Shown here one piece after another: positions 34,700 to 44,137 of a DNA stretch of 64,000 nucleotides. Every line of letters begins with the position of its first letter. The stretch's first letter is position 1. Made by a program: the position numbers and the translations under genes. Source of the stretch: Leucobacter luti (GTDB lineage Bacteria > Actinomycetota > Actinomycetes > Actinomycetales > Microbacteriaceae); assembly GCF_019464495.1 (NCBI RefSeq), contig NZ_CP080492.1, positions 1 through 64,000 on the forward strand. Reading direction: 5' to 3'. The notes under the pieces were generated by a model, which did not search any database, was not told the DNA's origin, and worked only from the letters and a program-made list of their open reading frames with translations.

Positions 34700-35360
34700 T
34701 GAGCACGTGCTCTCGAAAGACCCGACCCTCGACGTCGAAGCGGCGTACTTTGCCGCAGGGGCGGAACTCGTGATCGGCGTTGACGAGGTGGGCCGCGGCG
34801 CGATCGCGGGCCCCGTTGCCGTTGGCGCGTACGCGGTACTCGCAGGCACACAGGAGTTTCCTGTGGGGCTGCGCGACTCAAAACTGCTGAGTGAGAAGCG
34901 CCGCGACGCGCTGTACCCGCTCGTGCGAGAGTGGGGCACCGGTGCCGTTGGATTTGCCAGTGCGGAGGAGATTGACGCGCACGGGATCACGGCGATGCTC
35001 GCCGCTGCCGCCCGCCGCGCGCTGCTCTCGCTGCATCACGCAGGCGTGCCCGTTGAGCGCGCCGTCATCATCCTTGACGGATCGCACGATTGGCTCTCCC
35101 CTGTATTGAAGCACCCGCTCGACGTCCGTACCAGAGTGGGGGCGGATCGCGCGTGCGCGAGCGTCGCGGCTGCCTCGGTGCTCGCGAAGGTGGAGCGCGA
35201 TCTGCTGATGCGCGACGCCCATGAGGAGCACCCGGACTATGCCTGGGCCTCGAACAAGGGGTATGGTGCGAAGGCGCACTACGAGGGCATCGCGTCGGCC
35301 GGCCTGACTGAGCTGCATCGCACCTCCTGGATCAAGTTGCCTGTCACGGCTCAGGACTAA
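34692..35360 (+). CDS. rnhB: Ribonuclease HII
   Basis: A 222-aa nuclease that cuts RNA in RNA-DNA hybrids and at misincorporated ribonucleotides. VIGVDEVGRGAIAGPVAVGA carries the DEG catalytic residues, then ILDGSHDW, RACASVAAASVLAKVERD (DD region) and NKGYGAKAHYEGI. I start at the GTG at 34692, which overlaps the lepB stop; a longer in-frame start inside lepB is unlikely. Confidence 0.94.
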   Translation: MSSEHVLSKDPTLDVEAAYFAAGAELVIGVDEVGRGAIAGPVAVGAYAVLAGTQEFPVGLRDSKLLSEKRRDALYPLVREWGTGAVGFASAEEIDAHGITAMLAAAARRALLSLHHAGVPVERAVIILDGSHDWLSPVLKHPLDVRTRVGADRACASVAAASVLAKVERDLLMRDAHEEHPDYAWASNKGYGAKAHYEGIASAGLTELHRTSWIKLPVTAQD

Positions 35361-35381
35361 GCTGAGGAGGTGACCACTCGC

Positions 35382-36227
35382 ATGACCGCTCGCACGATTT
35401 CGCCCGAAGCTCCGATCGGAGTATTCGACTCCGGCGTTGGTGGGCTGACAGTAGCGCGTGCGATTCGAGACCAGCTCCCGGGCGAGTCAATGATCTATGT
35501 GGGCGATACCGCGCGCACGCCGTATGGCCCTCGCCCAATCGCCGAGGTGCGTCGCTTCGCGCTGGAGATCCTGGATGATCTCGTGGAGCAGGGGGTGAAG
35601 ATGCTGGTGATTGCGTGCAACACCGCTTCTGCTGCCGTGCTGCGCGACGCGCGCGAACGCTACGCCGTCCCGGTGATTGAGGTGATCGGGCCCACCGTGC
35701 GCAGCGCAGCGGCGATCACCCGCAATGGCCGGGTTGGGCTGATCGGGACGCAGGGCACCATCCAGTCTCGCGTGTACGACGACTTCTTCGCGATGCGGCC
35801 GGAGATCACGCTGACGGCAGCGGCGTGCCCTCGTTTTGTTGAACTTGTCGAGGCTGGTGAGACCAGCGGCCCGGAAGTACATCGTGTTGCCGCTGAGTAT
35901 CTCGCGCCGCTGGTCGCCGAACACATTGACACGCTCGTGCTCGGATGCACGCACTATCCGTTCCTACGCGGAGCATTGCGACAAGTGGTTGGCCCTGATG
36001 TTGCGCTTGTTTCGAGTGATATCGAGACTGCGAATGAGGTGTTCCAGACCCTGACAGAGCTGGGCCTGCTTCGACCTGCGAGCGCCGGTGAGCCGATGCT
36101 GCGCTATGAGGCGACGGGAGCTGACACCGATGCCTTCGTGGATCTTGCACGTCGCATGCTCGGAATCGGGATCGAGGCCGTCGACCGCGTGCAGACAGGC
36201 ACGATTCAACTCCCGCACGAACTGTAG
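35382..36227 (+). CDS. murI: Glutamate racemase
   Basis: A 281-aa cofactor-independent racemase supplying D-glutamate for peptidoglycan. [17 protein letters not shown] near 12-28, [11 protein letters not shown], the first catalytic Cys in VIACNTAS near 80 and the second in VLGCTHYPF near 190 are intact. AGGAGG ends 11 nt before the ATG at 35382; the GTG at 35370 in the same frame overlaps that site and is less likely. It belongs to the same run as rnhB. Confidence 0.95.
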   Translation: MTARTISPEAPIGVFDSGVGGLTVARAIRDQLPGESMIYVGDTARTPYGPRPIAEVRRFALEILDDLVEQGVKMLVIACNTASAAVLRDARERYAVPVIEVIGPTVRSAAAITRNGRVGLIGTQGTIQSRVYDDFFAMRPEITLTAAACPRFVELVEAGETSGPEVHRVAAEYLAPLVAEHIDTLVLGCTHYPFLRGALRQVVGPDVALVSSDIETANEVFQTLTELGLLRPASAGEPMLRYEATGADTDAFVDLARRMLGIGIEAVDRVQTGTIQLPHEL

Positions 36228-36331
36228 CGGCCCTCTGTGCGGCTGGTCGTGACGCGACTACGCTGGAACCGGAGACGGGCCGCCTCCCGCAACTTTTCCT
36301 CTCACTTCACTCGAGAAAGGCCCACACCGAT

Positions 36332-37072
36332 ATGAGCGAGAACACCCGAGTCGACGGTCGCACTCCGGCGCAGATGCGCCCAGTGACGATCGAACGCGGT
36401 TGGAGCGCACAGGCAGAGGGCAGCGCCCTGATCTCCTTTGGGGCCACGAAAGTGCTGTGCACCGCATCATTCACACCAGGCGTCCCGCGCTGGCTCGCTG
36501 GGAAAGGGACCGGCTGGGTCACCGCTGAGTACTCCATGCTGCCCCGCTCGACAAACGAGCGCATGCAGCGTGAGTCTGTACGCGGCAAGATCGGAGGCCG
36601 CACGCACGAGATCTCTCGCCTGATTGGCCGGAGCCTGCGCGCGATCATTGACACGAAAGCGCTCGGCGAGAACACGATCGTGATTGACTGCGACGTGCTG
36701 CAGGCCGATGGCGGCACACGCACCGCCTCGATTACTGGTGCCTATGTCGCGCTCGCTGAGGCGATCGAGTGGGCGCGTGCGAACGGGCACGTGTCGAAGA
36801 ACGCGAAGCCGCTCACCGATTCTGTTGCAGCGGTGTCGGTCGGCATCGTGGGTGAGATTGCGATGAGTGATCTCGCTTACGTCGAGGATTCACGGGCTGG
36901 CACCGATATGAACGTTGTGGTGACCGGATCCGGCGACTTCGTCGAGGTCCAGGGGACGGCCGAAGGTGCGCCGTTTACTCGCGCTGAATTGAATACGCTG
37001 CTCGACCTTGCAGTCGACAGCACTGCTGAGCTCGCCGAGTTGCAGCGCACCATCCTCGCGGAGGGAAGCTAA
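36332..37072 (+). CDS. rph: Ribonuclease PH
   Basis: A 246-aa phosphorolytic 3'-5' exoribonuclease that trims tRNA 3' ends. The RNase PH fold is complete: [33 protein letters not shown] with the conserved [11 protein letters not shown] segment, [20 protein letters not shown], and [20 protein letters not shown]. It forms hexamers in other bacteria. Two bases separate it from rdgB, so the two are co-translated. Confidence 0.96.
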   Translation: MSENTRVDGRTPAQMRPVTIERGWSAQAEGSALISFGATKVLCTASFTPGVPRWLAGKGTGWVTAEYSMLPRSTNERMQRESVRGKIGGRTHEISRLIGRSLRAIIDTKALGENTIVIDCDVLQADGGTRTASITGAYVALAEAIEWARANGHVSKNAKPLTDSVAAVSVGIVGEIAMSDLAYVEDSRAGTDMNVVVTGSGDFVEVQGTAEGAPFTRAELNTLLDLAVDSTAELAELQRTILAEGS

Positions 37073-37074
37073 TT

Positions 37075-37680
37075 ATGGCCAACACTGTGGTCCTTGCATC
37101 ACACAACGCGCACAAGCTCGCGGAGCTCCGGCGCATTCTCACGCCGCTCGTCCCCGAGCTTGAACTCGTCGGCTATGACGGGCCGGAGCCCGTTGAGAAT
37201 GGCACGAGCTTCGAGGAGAATGCGCTACTCAAGGCACGCGCAGCTGCGGAGCACACCGGCCTGCCCGCGATAGCCGATGACTCCGGAATCGCAGTGGAGA
37301 TCCTCGGCGGGTGCCCTGGAATCTTCTCAGCGCGCTGGGGCGGCCCCGCACGCAGCGACACAGCGAACGTCGATCTCTTGCTGTGGCAGCTGAGCGACAT
37401 CGCAGATGAACACCGGGCGGCAGGCTTCGTGTGCGCGGCCGCGCTCGTCATCCCACAGACCGACGATGTTCCCGGTGTTGAAATCTGTGAGCTCGGGGTG
37501 TGGAAGGGCAGCGTTCTGCGGGAGGCCGCTGGCGAGGGCGGCTTCGGCTACGACCCCATATTCCAGCCAGAGGGTTCGACGCGGTCTGCCGCTGAGCTCA
37601 CGGCCGCTGAAAAGGACCAGCACTCGCATCGCACCCGCGCGTTCACGGCCTTGGCGGAGGAGCTGCGCATCCGATTCTGA
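37075..37680 (+). CDS. rdgB: dITP/XTP pyrophosphatase (RdgB/HAM1 family)
   Basis: A 201-aa nucleotide-pool sanitiser hydrolysing dITP, ITP and XTP to monophosphates. VVLASHNAHKLAELRRIL at the N-terminus, GTSFEENALLKARAAA, the central IADDSGIAVEIL, GIFSARWGG, and GFGYDPIF match the family throughout. Neighbour of rph in most actinobacteria. Confidence 0.96.
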   Translation: MANTVVLASHNAHKLAELRRILTPLVPELELVGYDGPEPVENGTSFEENALLKARAAAEHTGLPAIADDSGIAVEILGGCPGIFSARWGGPARSDTANVDLLLWQLSDIADEHRAAGFVCAAALVIPQTDDVPGVEICELGVWKGSVLREAAGEGGFGYDPIFQPEGSTRSAAELTAAEKDQHSHRTRAFTALAEELRIRF

Positions 37681-37813
37681 GACCTGCACCTCGTCTCACC
37701 CCAGACGCCGGCTTGTGTGGCCCCTGTGCCCGAGCCCGAGTACCCCGCACCAGCGACGCCGGTACCCAACACACGCACCACTTCACTTCGACACCAGAGA
37801 TGGAGATCTCACG

Positions 37814-40804
37814 ATGACGGAAGAGCAGCTGGGCGGGTTGGTCCGCCCCGATGTTTCAGTGACGGATGCCGCGACGATTGCGCGGGAGTGCTACGGGATT
37901 GAGGCCGTTGCGAGTGAGCTCGGAAGCAACCAGGATCGTAATTTCGTGCTGAGGGAGTCCGACGGCTCGCGGAGCGTGCTGCGAGTGGACAATCCGGTGT
38001 TCACGGACGCCGCGCGCGAGGCACAGCACGCGGCGCTTGTCGCGTACCGCGCAGCCGGTGTTCCTGTGGCCTCGGTGATTCCCGGCCTCGACGGCGCTGA
38101 GACTCAGCGCTGGGGCGGGTTTGCAGTGCGCAGGAGTGAGTTTGCTCCTGGATCACCCATGGTGGATCTCGGCTACTTCGCACCGGTGGTGCTGGAGGAA
38201 TTTGGGGCTCTGGCTGCTGCCTCAGTGCGCGCGCTCGCAGATCTCACTCACCCTGGGCTCGCCTCGGAGCACATGTGGGTGATGGCGGTTGCGTACGAGC
38301 AGACTGTGGCGCTTGCGTCCGCCATCGCGGACGAGGAGTTGCGTACCCGTGTGCTCGCGGCCGCCGAACAGGCAAACGCAGCGCTCGCCGAGGTGGCCGC
38401 TGAGCTCCCAACGCAGGCGATTCACGGTGATCTGACCGACGACAATGTTACGGGGCTCCTCGGGGACGATTCCCGAGTGCACCCGCACACCGTGCTGGAT
38501 CTCGGTGACCTTGCATACGGTTGGCGTGTATCGGAGCTTGCGGTCACAGCGTCGTCAATGCTGCACCACGAACCGGAGCGCCCGCTGCGACTGCTCGACC
38601 TGATCAGCGCATTCCATCGGGAAGCTCCGCTCTCGATCGCCGAGGCGCGCGCCGTGTGGCCGCTGATTGTGCTCCGGGCGACGATTCTCGTGGCGAGTGG
38701 TTGGCGCCAGCTTGAGATTGATGGCGACAACGACTACGCACGTGACCGCGTGGCCGGAGAACAAGCGATTTTTGATGCGGCTACCGCAGTGCCCCTCGCC
38801 GAAGCGACCGAGCAGGTACTCGCACGGCTGGGCTTCCAGGGCGTGCCCGCTGGCTCCGGGCTGCAGTTGATCGCTGCGCCGGGCGTCGGCATCGAACGCT
38901 CGGCCGCGGCTCCGCTGCGGGCGCTGTTGCCGGATCTGTCGGGCGAGGTCAGTGTGCTGGATCCCGGGGTCGAATCCGAAGCGCTCAATGCTGGCGCTTG
39001 GCGTGCGGACGACGCAGAGGCGACACTCGTCTCTGCTGCGTTTGCCGCCGGCGCAGCGGCCGCGGTGTTCCCCTACGGCGTGTATCGACTCACACGCACG
39101 ACGGTCGACACGGCCGAAGCTGGAGCAACCTGGCCGGTCGATACCGAACTTTGGCTGCCAGCGGGAGCGCCAGCAGCCGTGGTGACTCCGGTCTCCGGGC
39201 GCGTGGCCTCAGTCGGCTCCGACTATCTCCGGATCGAAGCCAGCTCGGGATGGATGCTCGTGCTGCATGGGTTGACCCCGGCACTGCAGGTCGGCACCGA
39301 GCTCGGCGCAGGCGACAGTATCGGTGTGCTCGCCGAAGCGTCCGCGCCCCGTTCGCTCGCGGTGGGGTTGCGGCGAAAGGACGCGGGGGAGCCGGACTCC
39401 GGAGCCGCCGTCGGTGTCGCGTTCGTCGCCCCCGACCGGGTGCCAGCATGGGCGCGATTCAGCCATGATCCTGCGGATCTCCTCGGTCTCCCACGTCTCG
39501 CACAGCGGGACGAATCGAGCGATGAGCTGGCGCGCCGCGAGGAGATTTTCGCGAGTGCGCAGGAGCGATACTACGAGCGCCCGATGCAGATCGAACGCGG
39601 CTGGCGCCACCACCTCGTTGATACGACGGGTCGTGCCTACATCGACATGGTGAACAACGTTACCGGGCTCGGACACGGTCACCCGGGAGTGGCGGACGCG
39701 GTGAACCGGCAGATCCGTGTCCTGAACACGAACTCGCGGTTCCTGTTCCGCGAGCTCGCCGAGTACAGCGAGCGGCTACTCGCGCTGCTGCCTGAAGGCT
39801 CTGAGCTGGACACCGTGCTGCTCGTCAACAGCGGTTCGGAAGCGGTGGATCTCGCGCTTCGACTCGCGCAGGCCGCGACAGGCAGGCGCACGGTGGTGTC
39901 GCTCCGCGAGGCGTACCACGGGTGGACGATGGCCTCAGACGCGGTGACGACGAGCGCCTATGACAACCCGTTTGCGGCAGAGACGCGCCCAGACTGGGTC
40001 CACGTCGCCGACGTGCCGAACCAGTTCCGCGGCACGTACCGGGGGAGCGGGAGCGGTGAGCGCTACGCCAGTGATCTTGGGGCGGATCTTGCGCTGCTCG
40101 CCGCTGAAGGCCGGGAGGTCGCCGGCTTCATCTGCGAGTCTGTGCTCGGCAATGCGGGCGGCGTGATGCTCCCTGACGGGTATCTTGCCGATGCATATCA
40201 GCGGGTGCGAGCTGCGGGTGGACTCTGCATTGCCGACGAGGTGCAAGTGGGCTTCGGGCGCATGGGGACGAGCTTCTGGGGCTTCGAACAGTCGGGAGTG
40301 CGGCCCGACATCATTGCGATTGCCAAGCCTATGGGGAACGGCTTCCCGATCGGCGGTGTGATCACCTCGAAGAAGATCGCGGATGCGCTCGCCTCACAGG
40401 GCCAGTTCTTCTCGTCGGCTGGAGGGAATCCGCTGAGCTGCGCGGTGGGCATTGCCGTGCTCGACGCGATGCGAGATGAGGCACTGCAGGAGAACGCTCG
40501 CGTCGTTGGTGCTCGGCTTGCGGACGGCTTCCGGCGACTCGCTGAGACGCACACCATCATCGGACCGGTGCATGGTGAAGGCCTGTACCTCGGCGTCGAG
40601 CTCGTGCGGGATCGCGAGACGATGGAACCGGCGACGGAGGAAGCTGCAGCGATCTGCGAGCGGCTGAGGGAGTTGGGCATCGTCGTGCTCACCACGTCTG
40701 AGCGATCAAATGTGCTGAAGGTGAAGCCGCCGCTGTGCCTCACGGGAGAGAGCGCCGACGTTGTCGTTGCCGCGCTCGACCGCGTGCTCACCGAAGGCTG
40801 GTAA
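37814..40804 (+). CDS. Kinase / M23-like / class III aminotransferase three-domain fusion (phospholyase-type candidate)
   Basis: A 996-aa fusion. Residues about 20-330 are an aminoglycoside-phosphotransferase-type kinase (AIHGDLTDDNV catalytic loop, TVLDLGDLAYG metal segment). Residues about 390-540 contain an M23/lipoyl-like beta domain (VVTPVSGRVASVGSDYL, LVLHGLTPALQVG, GDSIGVL). Residues about 575-996 are a class III PLP aminotransferase: VNNVTGLGHGHP, VNSGSEAVDLALRLA, ADEVQVGFGRMG and the PLP Lys in IAIAKPMGNGFPIGGV. This pairing parallels hydroxylysine kinase plus phosphohydroxylysine/phosphoethanolamine phospholyase, so phosphorylation then elimination of an amino alcohol is likely; substrate unknown. 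Start ATG after GGAGA. Confidence 0.88.
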   Translation: MTEEQLGGLVRPDVSVTDAATIARECYGIEAVASELGSNQDRNFVLRESDGSRSVLRVDNPVFTDAAREAQHAALVAYRAAGVPVASVIPGLDGAETQRWGGFAVRRSEFAPGSPMVDLGYFAPVVLEEFGALAAASVRALADLTHPGLASEHMWVMAVAYEQTVALASAIADEELRTRVLAAAEQANAALAEVAAELPTQAIHGDLTDDNVTGLLGDDSRVHPHTVLDLGDLAYGWRVSELAVTASSMLHHEPERPLRLLDLISAFHREAPLSIAEARAVWPLIVLRATILVASGWRQLEIDGDNDYARDRVAGEQAIFDAATAVPLAEATEQVLARLGFQGVPAGSGLQLIAAPGVGIERSAAAPLRALLPDLSGEVSVLDPGVESEALNAGAWRADDAEATLVSAAFAAGAAAAVFPYGVYRLTRTTVDTAEAGATWPVDTELWLPAGAPAAVVTPVSGRVASVGSDYLRIEASSGWMLVLHGLTPALQVGTELGAGDSIGVLAEASAPRSLAVGLRRKDAGEPDSGAAVGVAFVAPDRVPAWARFSHDPADLLGLPRLAQRDESSDELARREEIFASAQERYYERPMQIERGWRHHLVDTTGRAYIDMVNNVTGLGHGHPGVADAVNRQIRVLNTNSRFLFRELAEYSERLLALLPEGSELDTVLLVNSGSEAVDLALRLAQAATGRRTVVSLREAYHGWTMASDAVTTSAYDNPFAAETRPDWVHVADVPNQFRGTYRGSGSGERYASDLGADLALLAAEGREVAGFICESVLGNAGGVMLPDGYLADAYQRVRAAGGLCIADEVQVGFGRMGTSFWGFEQSGVRPDIIAIAKPMGNGFPIGGVITSKKIADALASQGQFFSSAGGNPLSCAVGIAVLDAMRDEALQENARVVGARLADGFRRLAETHTIIGPVHGEGLYLGVELVRDRETMEPATEEAAAICERLRELGIVVLTTSERSNVLKVKPPLCLTGESADVVVAALDRVLTEGW

Positions 40805-40812
40805 CTGCCGGC

Positions 40813-40839
40813 GGCGGGGATCCTCTCAGGGTTCCCGCC
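40813..40839 (+). terminator. Hairpin terminator after the fusion gene
   Basis: GGCGGGGA pairs with TTCCCGCC around a 11-nt loop, 9 nt after the stop. The gap to 41073 also has a second stem (CCCTCGCCGT at 40902 with ACGGCGAGGG at 40939) and a doubled 14-bp GCGCAGAGTGCGTT at 41013-41040, but no gene. Confidence 0.5.
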
Positions 40840-41073
40840 ACCGCGGTACCTGTGCAATCCAATCGGAGTCTTCCTGCAGCCTCCTGCAGCCTGCTTCGGC
40901 TCCCTCGCCGTGTCCGTGTCGGTGCACGTGTCCGGAGGACGGCGAGGGGCGGGGAAGGCTGCGCGGCACGTCGCATCCCTCAGCGTCATGACGCCTGAGT
41001 TGAGCGTTGACTGCGCAGAGTGCGTTGCGCAGAGTGCGTTGCTCGGGATCGCAGCGGAGGGGTGCGTCGTCGA

Positions 41074-42432
41074 TTACAGCCCGAGGATCGCGCGCGCGAT
41101 GAGGAAGTAGATGATCAGCCCTGAGGCGTCCACGAAGGTCGAGATGAACGGGTTCGAGAACACTGCAGGATCGACCTTCACGGCCCGCGCGATCAGCGGC
41201 ATACATCCACCAACCGCTGCTGCAAGCGTGCACACGCACAGCAGCGTGAGCCCAATGACCAGGCCGATCTGAGGCGAGTAGGCGATCGCGGCGATAGTGA
41301 AGCCGAGGGTGCCGAGGAGGAGTCCGAGCATGCCACCGGTGCGCAACTCCCGGGTGAGCACGCGCGCAAAATCGCGCGACTTCACATCGCCGAGCGCGAG
41401 CGCTCGCGTGACGGTAGTGGCTGCCTGGTTTCCGGTGTTCCCGCCCGTACCGATCAGCAGCGGCACGAACAGCGCCAGCACGGTGACCTCGGCGATTGTG
41501 GTCTCGAACACCGAGAGCACCTGGACAGTGAGTGTCGCGCCGACAGCGAGAACGAGCAGCCAGATGACGCGTGAACGTACGAGCGCCCCGACTGGCGTCG
41601 ACAAGTAGGGCCGGCGCAATGGTTCGGTTCCGCCCTGGCGGGCGGCGTCTTCGCTTTCCTCATGCTCCAGGATCCGGATCGCGTCATCAATCGTGAGCAT
41701 GCCGACGAGACGGTGCTCCCGATCGACGATCGGCATGGCGAGCAGTGCGAGATCCGCGCAGCGCCGTGCCGCAAACTCGGCGTCATCCTGCGCCGATGCC
41801 ATGCGCGCAGCGCTCATGAGCTGAGAGATCGGGGTGTCGTCCGCTGCGCTCAGGAGTTCACGCAGGCTCACGATGCCAACGACGTGGCGCGAGTCATCGA
41901 GCACGGGAATCGTATACACGGTTTCTGCGTCTGCGAGCCGAGCCCGCACCCGCTCCATCGTCTCAGCGACAGTGAAGCTCTCTCGGGTGGAGACATACTC
42001 GAGCGACATCCGGCGGCCGATGCTGCCTTGTGGATAGCCGAGCAACGCTGAGGTGAGCACTCGTTCGTGCTCCGGAAGCCCACGGAGCAGCCGGGTGGCG
42101 AGTGCAGCGGGAACCTCATCGAGCAGCCACAGTCGGTCATCGTGATCGAGGTCGGCGAACAGCTGGGACACTTCTGCGTCTTGCAGTCCGTGGAGGAGAT
42201 CACTCTGGAGCGGGGGATCGAGCAGCTCAAACAGCTCCGCGGCACGATCTTTTGCAAGGAGTCGGTAAATGACGGCGCGCTGCTTGCGGCTGAGCCGCTC
42301 GAAAACGGGAACGAGATCGTCGGGTGAGACCGGCGTGAGCGCGTTGGTGAGCGCAGTGAGATCGCGGGCTGCGAACAACTGGGCAATGGTGGCAACGAGA
42401 TCGTCGGTGCTCTGGATATCGGAGATGGTCAT
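41074..42432 (-). CDS. mgtE: MgtE-family magnesium transporter
   Basis: A 452-aa Mg2+ channel. Residues about 10-130 are the MgtE N domain with DLVPVFERLSRKQRAVIYRL and the LFADLDHDDRLWLLDEVP repeats; about 135-260 are two CBS domains (VYTIPVLDDSRHVVGIVSL, AMPIVDREHRLVGMLTIDDA); the last ~165 residues hold five membrane helices with FVPLLIGTGGNTGNQAATT, the family signature, and VDPAVFSNPFISTFVDASGL near the pore. The ATG at 42432 has AAGGAG 7 nt upstream; the longer frame is rejected. Confidence 0.94.
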   Translation of the reverse strand: MTISDIQSTDDLVATIAQLFAARDLTALTNALTPVSPDDLVPVFERLSRKQRAVIYRLLAKDRAAELFELLDPPLQSDLLHGLQDAEVSQLFADLDHDDRLWLLDEVPAALATRLLRGLPEHERVLTSALLGYPQGSIGRRMSLEYVSTRESFTVAETMERVRARLADAETVYTIPVLDDSRHVVGIVSLRELLSAADDTPISQLMSAARMASAQDDAEFAARRCADLALLAMPIVDREHRLVGMLTIDDAIRILEHEESEDAARQGGTEPLRRPYLSTPVGALVRSRVIWLLVLAVGATLTVQVLSVFETTIAEVTVLALFVPLLIGTGGNTGNQAATTVTRALALGDVKSRDFARVLTRELRTGGMLGLLLGTLGFTIAAIAYSPQIGLVIGLTLLCVCTLAAAVGGCMPLIARAVKVDPAVFSNPFISTFVDASGLIIYFLIARAILGL

Positions 42433-42806
42433 GCGTCGCTCCTTGGCAGGGGGTGCGTCGTCAGAATCGACGTTGCACAGAGAATGGTCCGGACGCACGA
42501 CGGATTGTGCGCCCAAGAGTGATTGCCGGACGCCGCGTGAAGCCTGAGCTCGCGCTAGGGGAGAAGCGTGGGAGCTACGGTGTCCGGCTGTCGACTGCAA
42601 CTGTCACTGGTCACGTGCTCACCTCGCAAAGCTCAAAAAACTGAAACTGGCCAGAGTTGGCCCGACCGAACCCTACCAGTGGACGTGCATGGTGTCCAAG
42701 CGGCAGGCTGCTCGCAGCGATGGCGCCGTCCGGATAGTCTGACGAGGACACCGGATCTGGGGACGCGGTGGGGGCACATGAAGTGACCGCTGAGTGAAGG
42801 AGAGCT
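42433..42806. other. Divergent intergenic region mgtE / MFS
   Basis: 374 bp without a supportable gene. TAGTCT (42735-42740) is a possible -10 for the MFS gene. On the minus strand GGCCA-actc-TGGCC (42649-42662) is followed by a T6 run (42635-42640), a weak terminator-like element in the mgtE leader. I looked for the Mg2+-sensing M-box and do not find its conserved blocks. Confidence 0.5.
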
Positions 42807-44090
42807 ATGGCTCAGAGTTACCGCGCCCTGTTTCGTATCAGCGGCACCATTCCGCTCACAACAGCCGGACTGATTGCCCGAATGCCGCTTTCCATGATCG
42901 GGATCGGGCTGATCACGATGGTCGCGACGGATCGCGGCAGCTACGCGTTCGCCGGTGCACTTGCGGCGGTGTTCGCAGTGTCCTCCGCCCTCGCGACTCC
43001 GCAGGTCGCCAGGCTCGTGGATCGCTTTGGCCAAAGCCGGATTGTTCCGCTTGCTGTGATGGTAAGCGGTGCAGCGCTCGCCTGCCTCCTTGTGACGTTC
43101 CGGCTTGATGGGCCGCTCCCCGTGATCTTTGTGTCCGCCGCAGTTGCGGGGTTGCTGCCGAGCGTTCCCGCACTCGTGAGAGTGCGCTGGGTGGGACTCC
43201 TGCAGCGCGAACACGACCGTGCGGTGCGCGAGAGGCCAACCGGTGGCTCCAAGTCGCGGCTCGCGACCCCGGGATTGCACACTGCCTTCGCCTGGGAAAC
43301 AGTGCTTGATGATGTTTCATTTGTCATTGGGCCGCCGATTTCGATTGGCCTCAGTGTTGGCCTGTTTCCTGAGGCGGGCCCGCTGGTCGGCGGAGTGCTG
43401 TTGCTCATCGGGGCTGGGTGGCTGATCGCTCAGCGGGAGACCGAACCGCGGCCAGGGAGGCATGAAATCACGCTGGGACCACTGAGCGTGCTGCGGGAGC
43501 GGACCGTGTGGGGCATCGTGCTCGTGATGATCGCGCTCGGTGCAATCCTCGGCACGGTCGACGTGGCGAGCGTTGCCTTCGCGGAGCGGCAGGGAATCCC
43601 GGCCGCCGCGAGTGTGGTGCTGGCTGTGTACGCACTCGGCTCCGCCCTCTCCGGGATCATATTTGGTGCTGTCGCCACGAGACGACCAACTCGGCTCTTG
43701 CTGCGCGTCGGCCTGATCGGCACAGCGGTGACGACCCTGCCGCTGATCTGGGTGGGAACTGTCACCTCGCTCTCCGTCAGTGTGTTCATCGCCGGCGCAT
43801 TCTTCGCACCCACGATGATTCTCGCGACGAAACTGATCGAAGAGACCGTGCCTGCTCGAGCCCTCACCGAGGCGCTGACGTGGACCACTGCTGGGCTCGC
43901 GTTCGGGGTCGCCATCGGCCCAGCCGTGGCAGGCCCGCTCATCGATGCGCTCGGCCCGAGTGGTGGCTTCCGCGTCTCGCTTGTCGCAGCCGTCATCCTC
44001 ATCGCTTTGCTCCCGTTGGTGACCAGGATCGGGCCATCTGGGATCGCTCCCAGCGAAGCGACGTTGCCGGGACCTCCCGGGCAGACTTGA
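42807..44090 (+). CDS. MFS transporter
   Basis: A 427-aa membrane protein with about 12 hydrophobic segments. The loop 2-3 motif is reduced to ATPQVARLVDRFGQSR, and there is a polar central loop (about 125-160, RERPTGGSKSRL). It most resembles small-molecule effluxers; substrate unknown. AAGGAG lies before the ATG. Its stop codon overlaps the promoter of the MerR-peroxiredoxin gene that follows on the same strand, so the two can be regulated separately. Confidence 0.83.
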   Translation: MAQSYRALFRISGTIPLTTAGLIARMPLSMIGIGLITMVATDRGSYAFAGALAAVFAVSSALATPQVARLVDRFGQSRIVPLAVMVSGAALACLLVTFRLDGPLPVIFVSAAVAGLLPSVPALVRVRWVGLLQREHDRAVRERPTGGSKSRLATPGLHTAFAWETVLDDVSFVIGPPISIGLSVGLFPEAGPLVGGVLLLIGAGWLIAQRETEPRPGRHEITLGPLSVLRERTVWGIVLVMIALGAILGTVDVASVAFAERQGIPAAASVVLAVYALGSALSGIIFGAVATRRPTRLLLRVGLIGTAVTTLPLIWVGTVTSLSVSVFIAGAFFAPTMILATKLIEETVPARALTEALTWTTAGLAFGVAIGPAVAGPLIDALGPSGGFRVSLVAAVILIALLPLVTRIGPSGIAPSEATLPGPPGQT

Positions 44091-44118
44091 CTCTGCCCCC
44101 GGGGTCAGGGTTTAGCGT
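44087..44118 (+). promoter_or_regulatory. MerR-type promoter with long spacer and central dyad
   Basis: TTGACT (44087-44092) and TAGCGT (44113-44118) are separated by 20 bp, the over-long spacing typical of MerR-activated promoters. The spacer is filled by a near-perfect dyad (44090-44111, ACTCTGCCCCC against GGGGTCAGGGT, 9 of 11 pairs). It directly precedes a MerR-domain gene, so autoregulation is likely. Confidence 0.6.
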
Positions 44119-44137
44119 TGCAACAGGGAGGTACGGA

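Noticed and set aside
37406-37813. Long N-terminal extension of the kinase-aminotransferase fusion
   Set aside because: It lies within rdgB in another frame; the ATG at 37814 has GGAGA and starts a protein-like sequence.
42433-42806. M-box (Mg2+) riboswitch upstream of mgtE
   Set aside because: A GAGGTGAG stretch occurs on the minus strand, but the other conserved M-box blocks (GACGCCAATGG-type) are absent.
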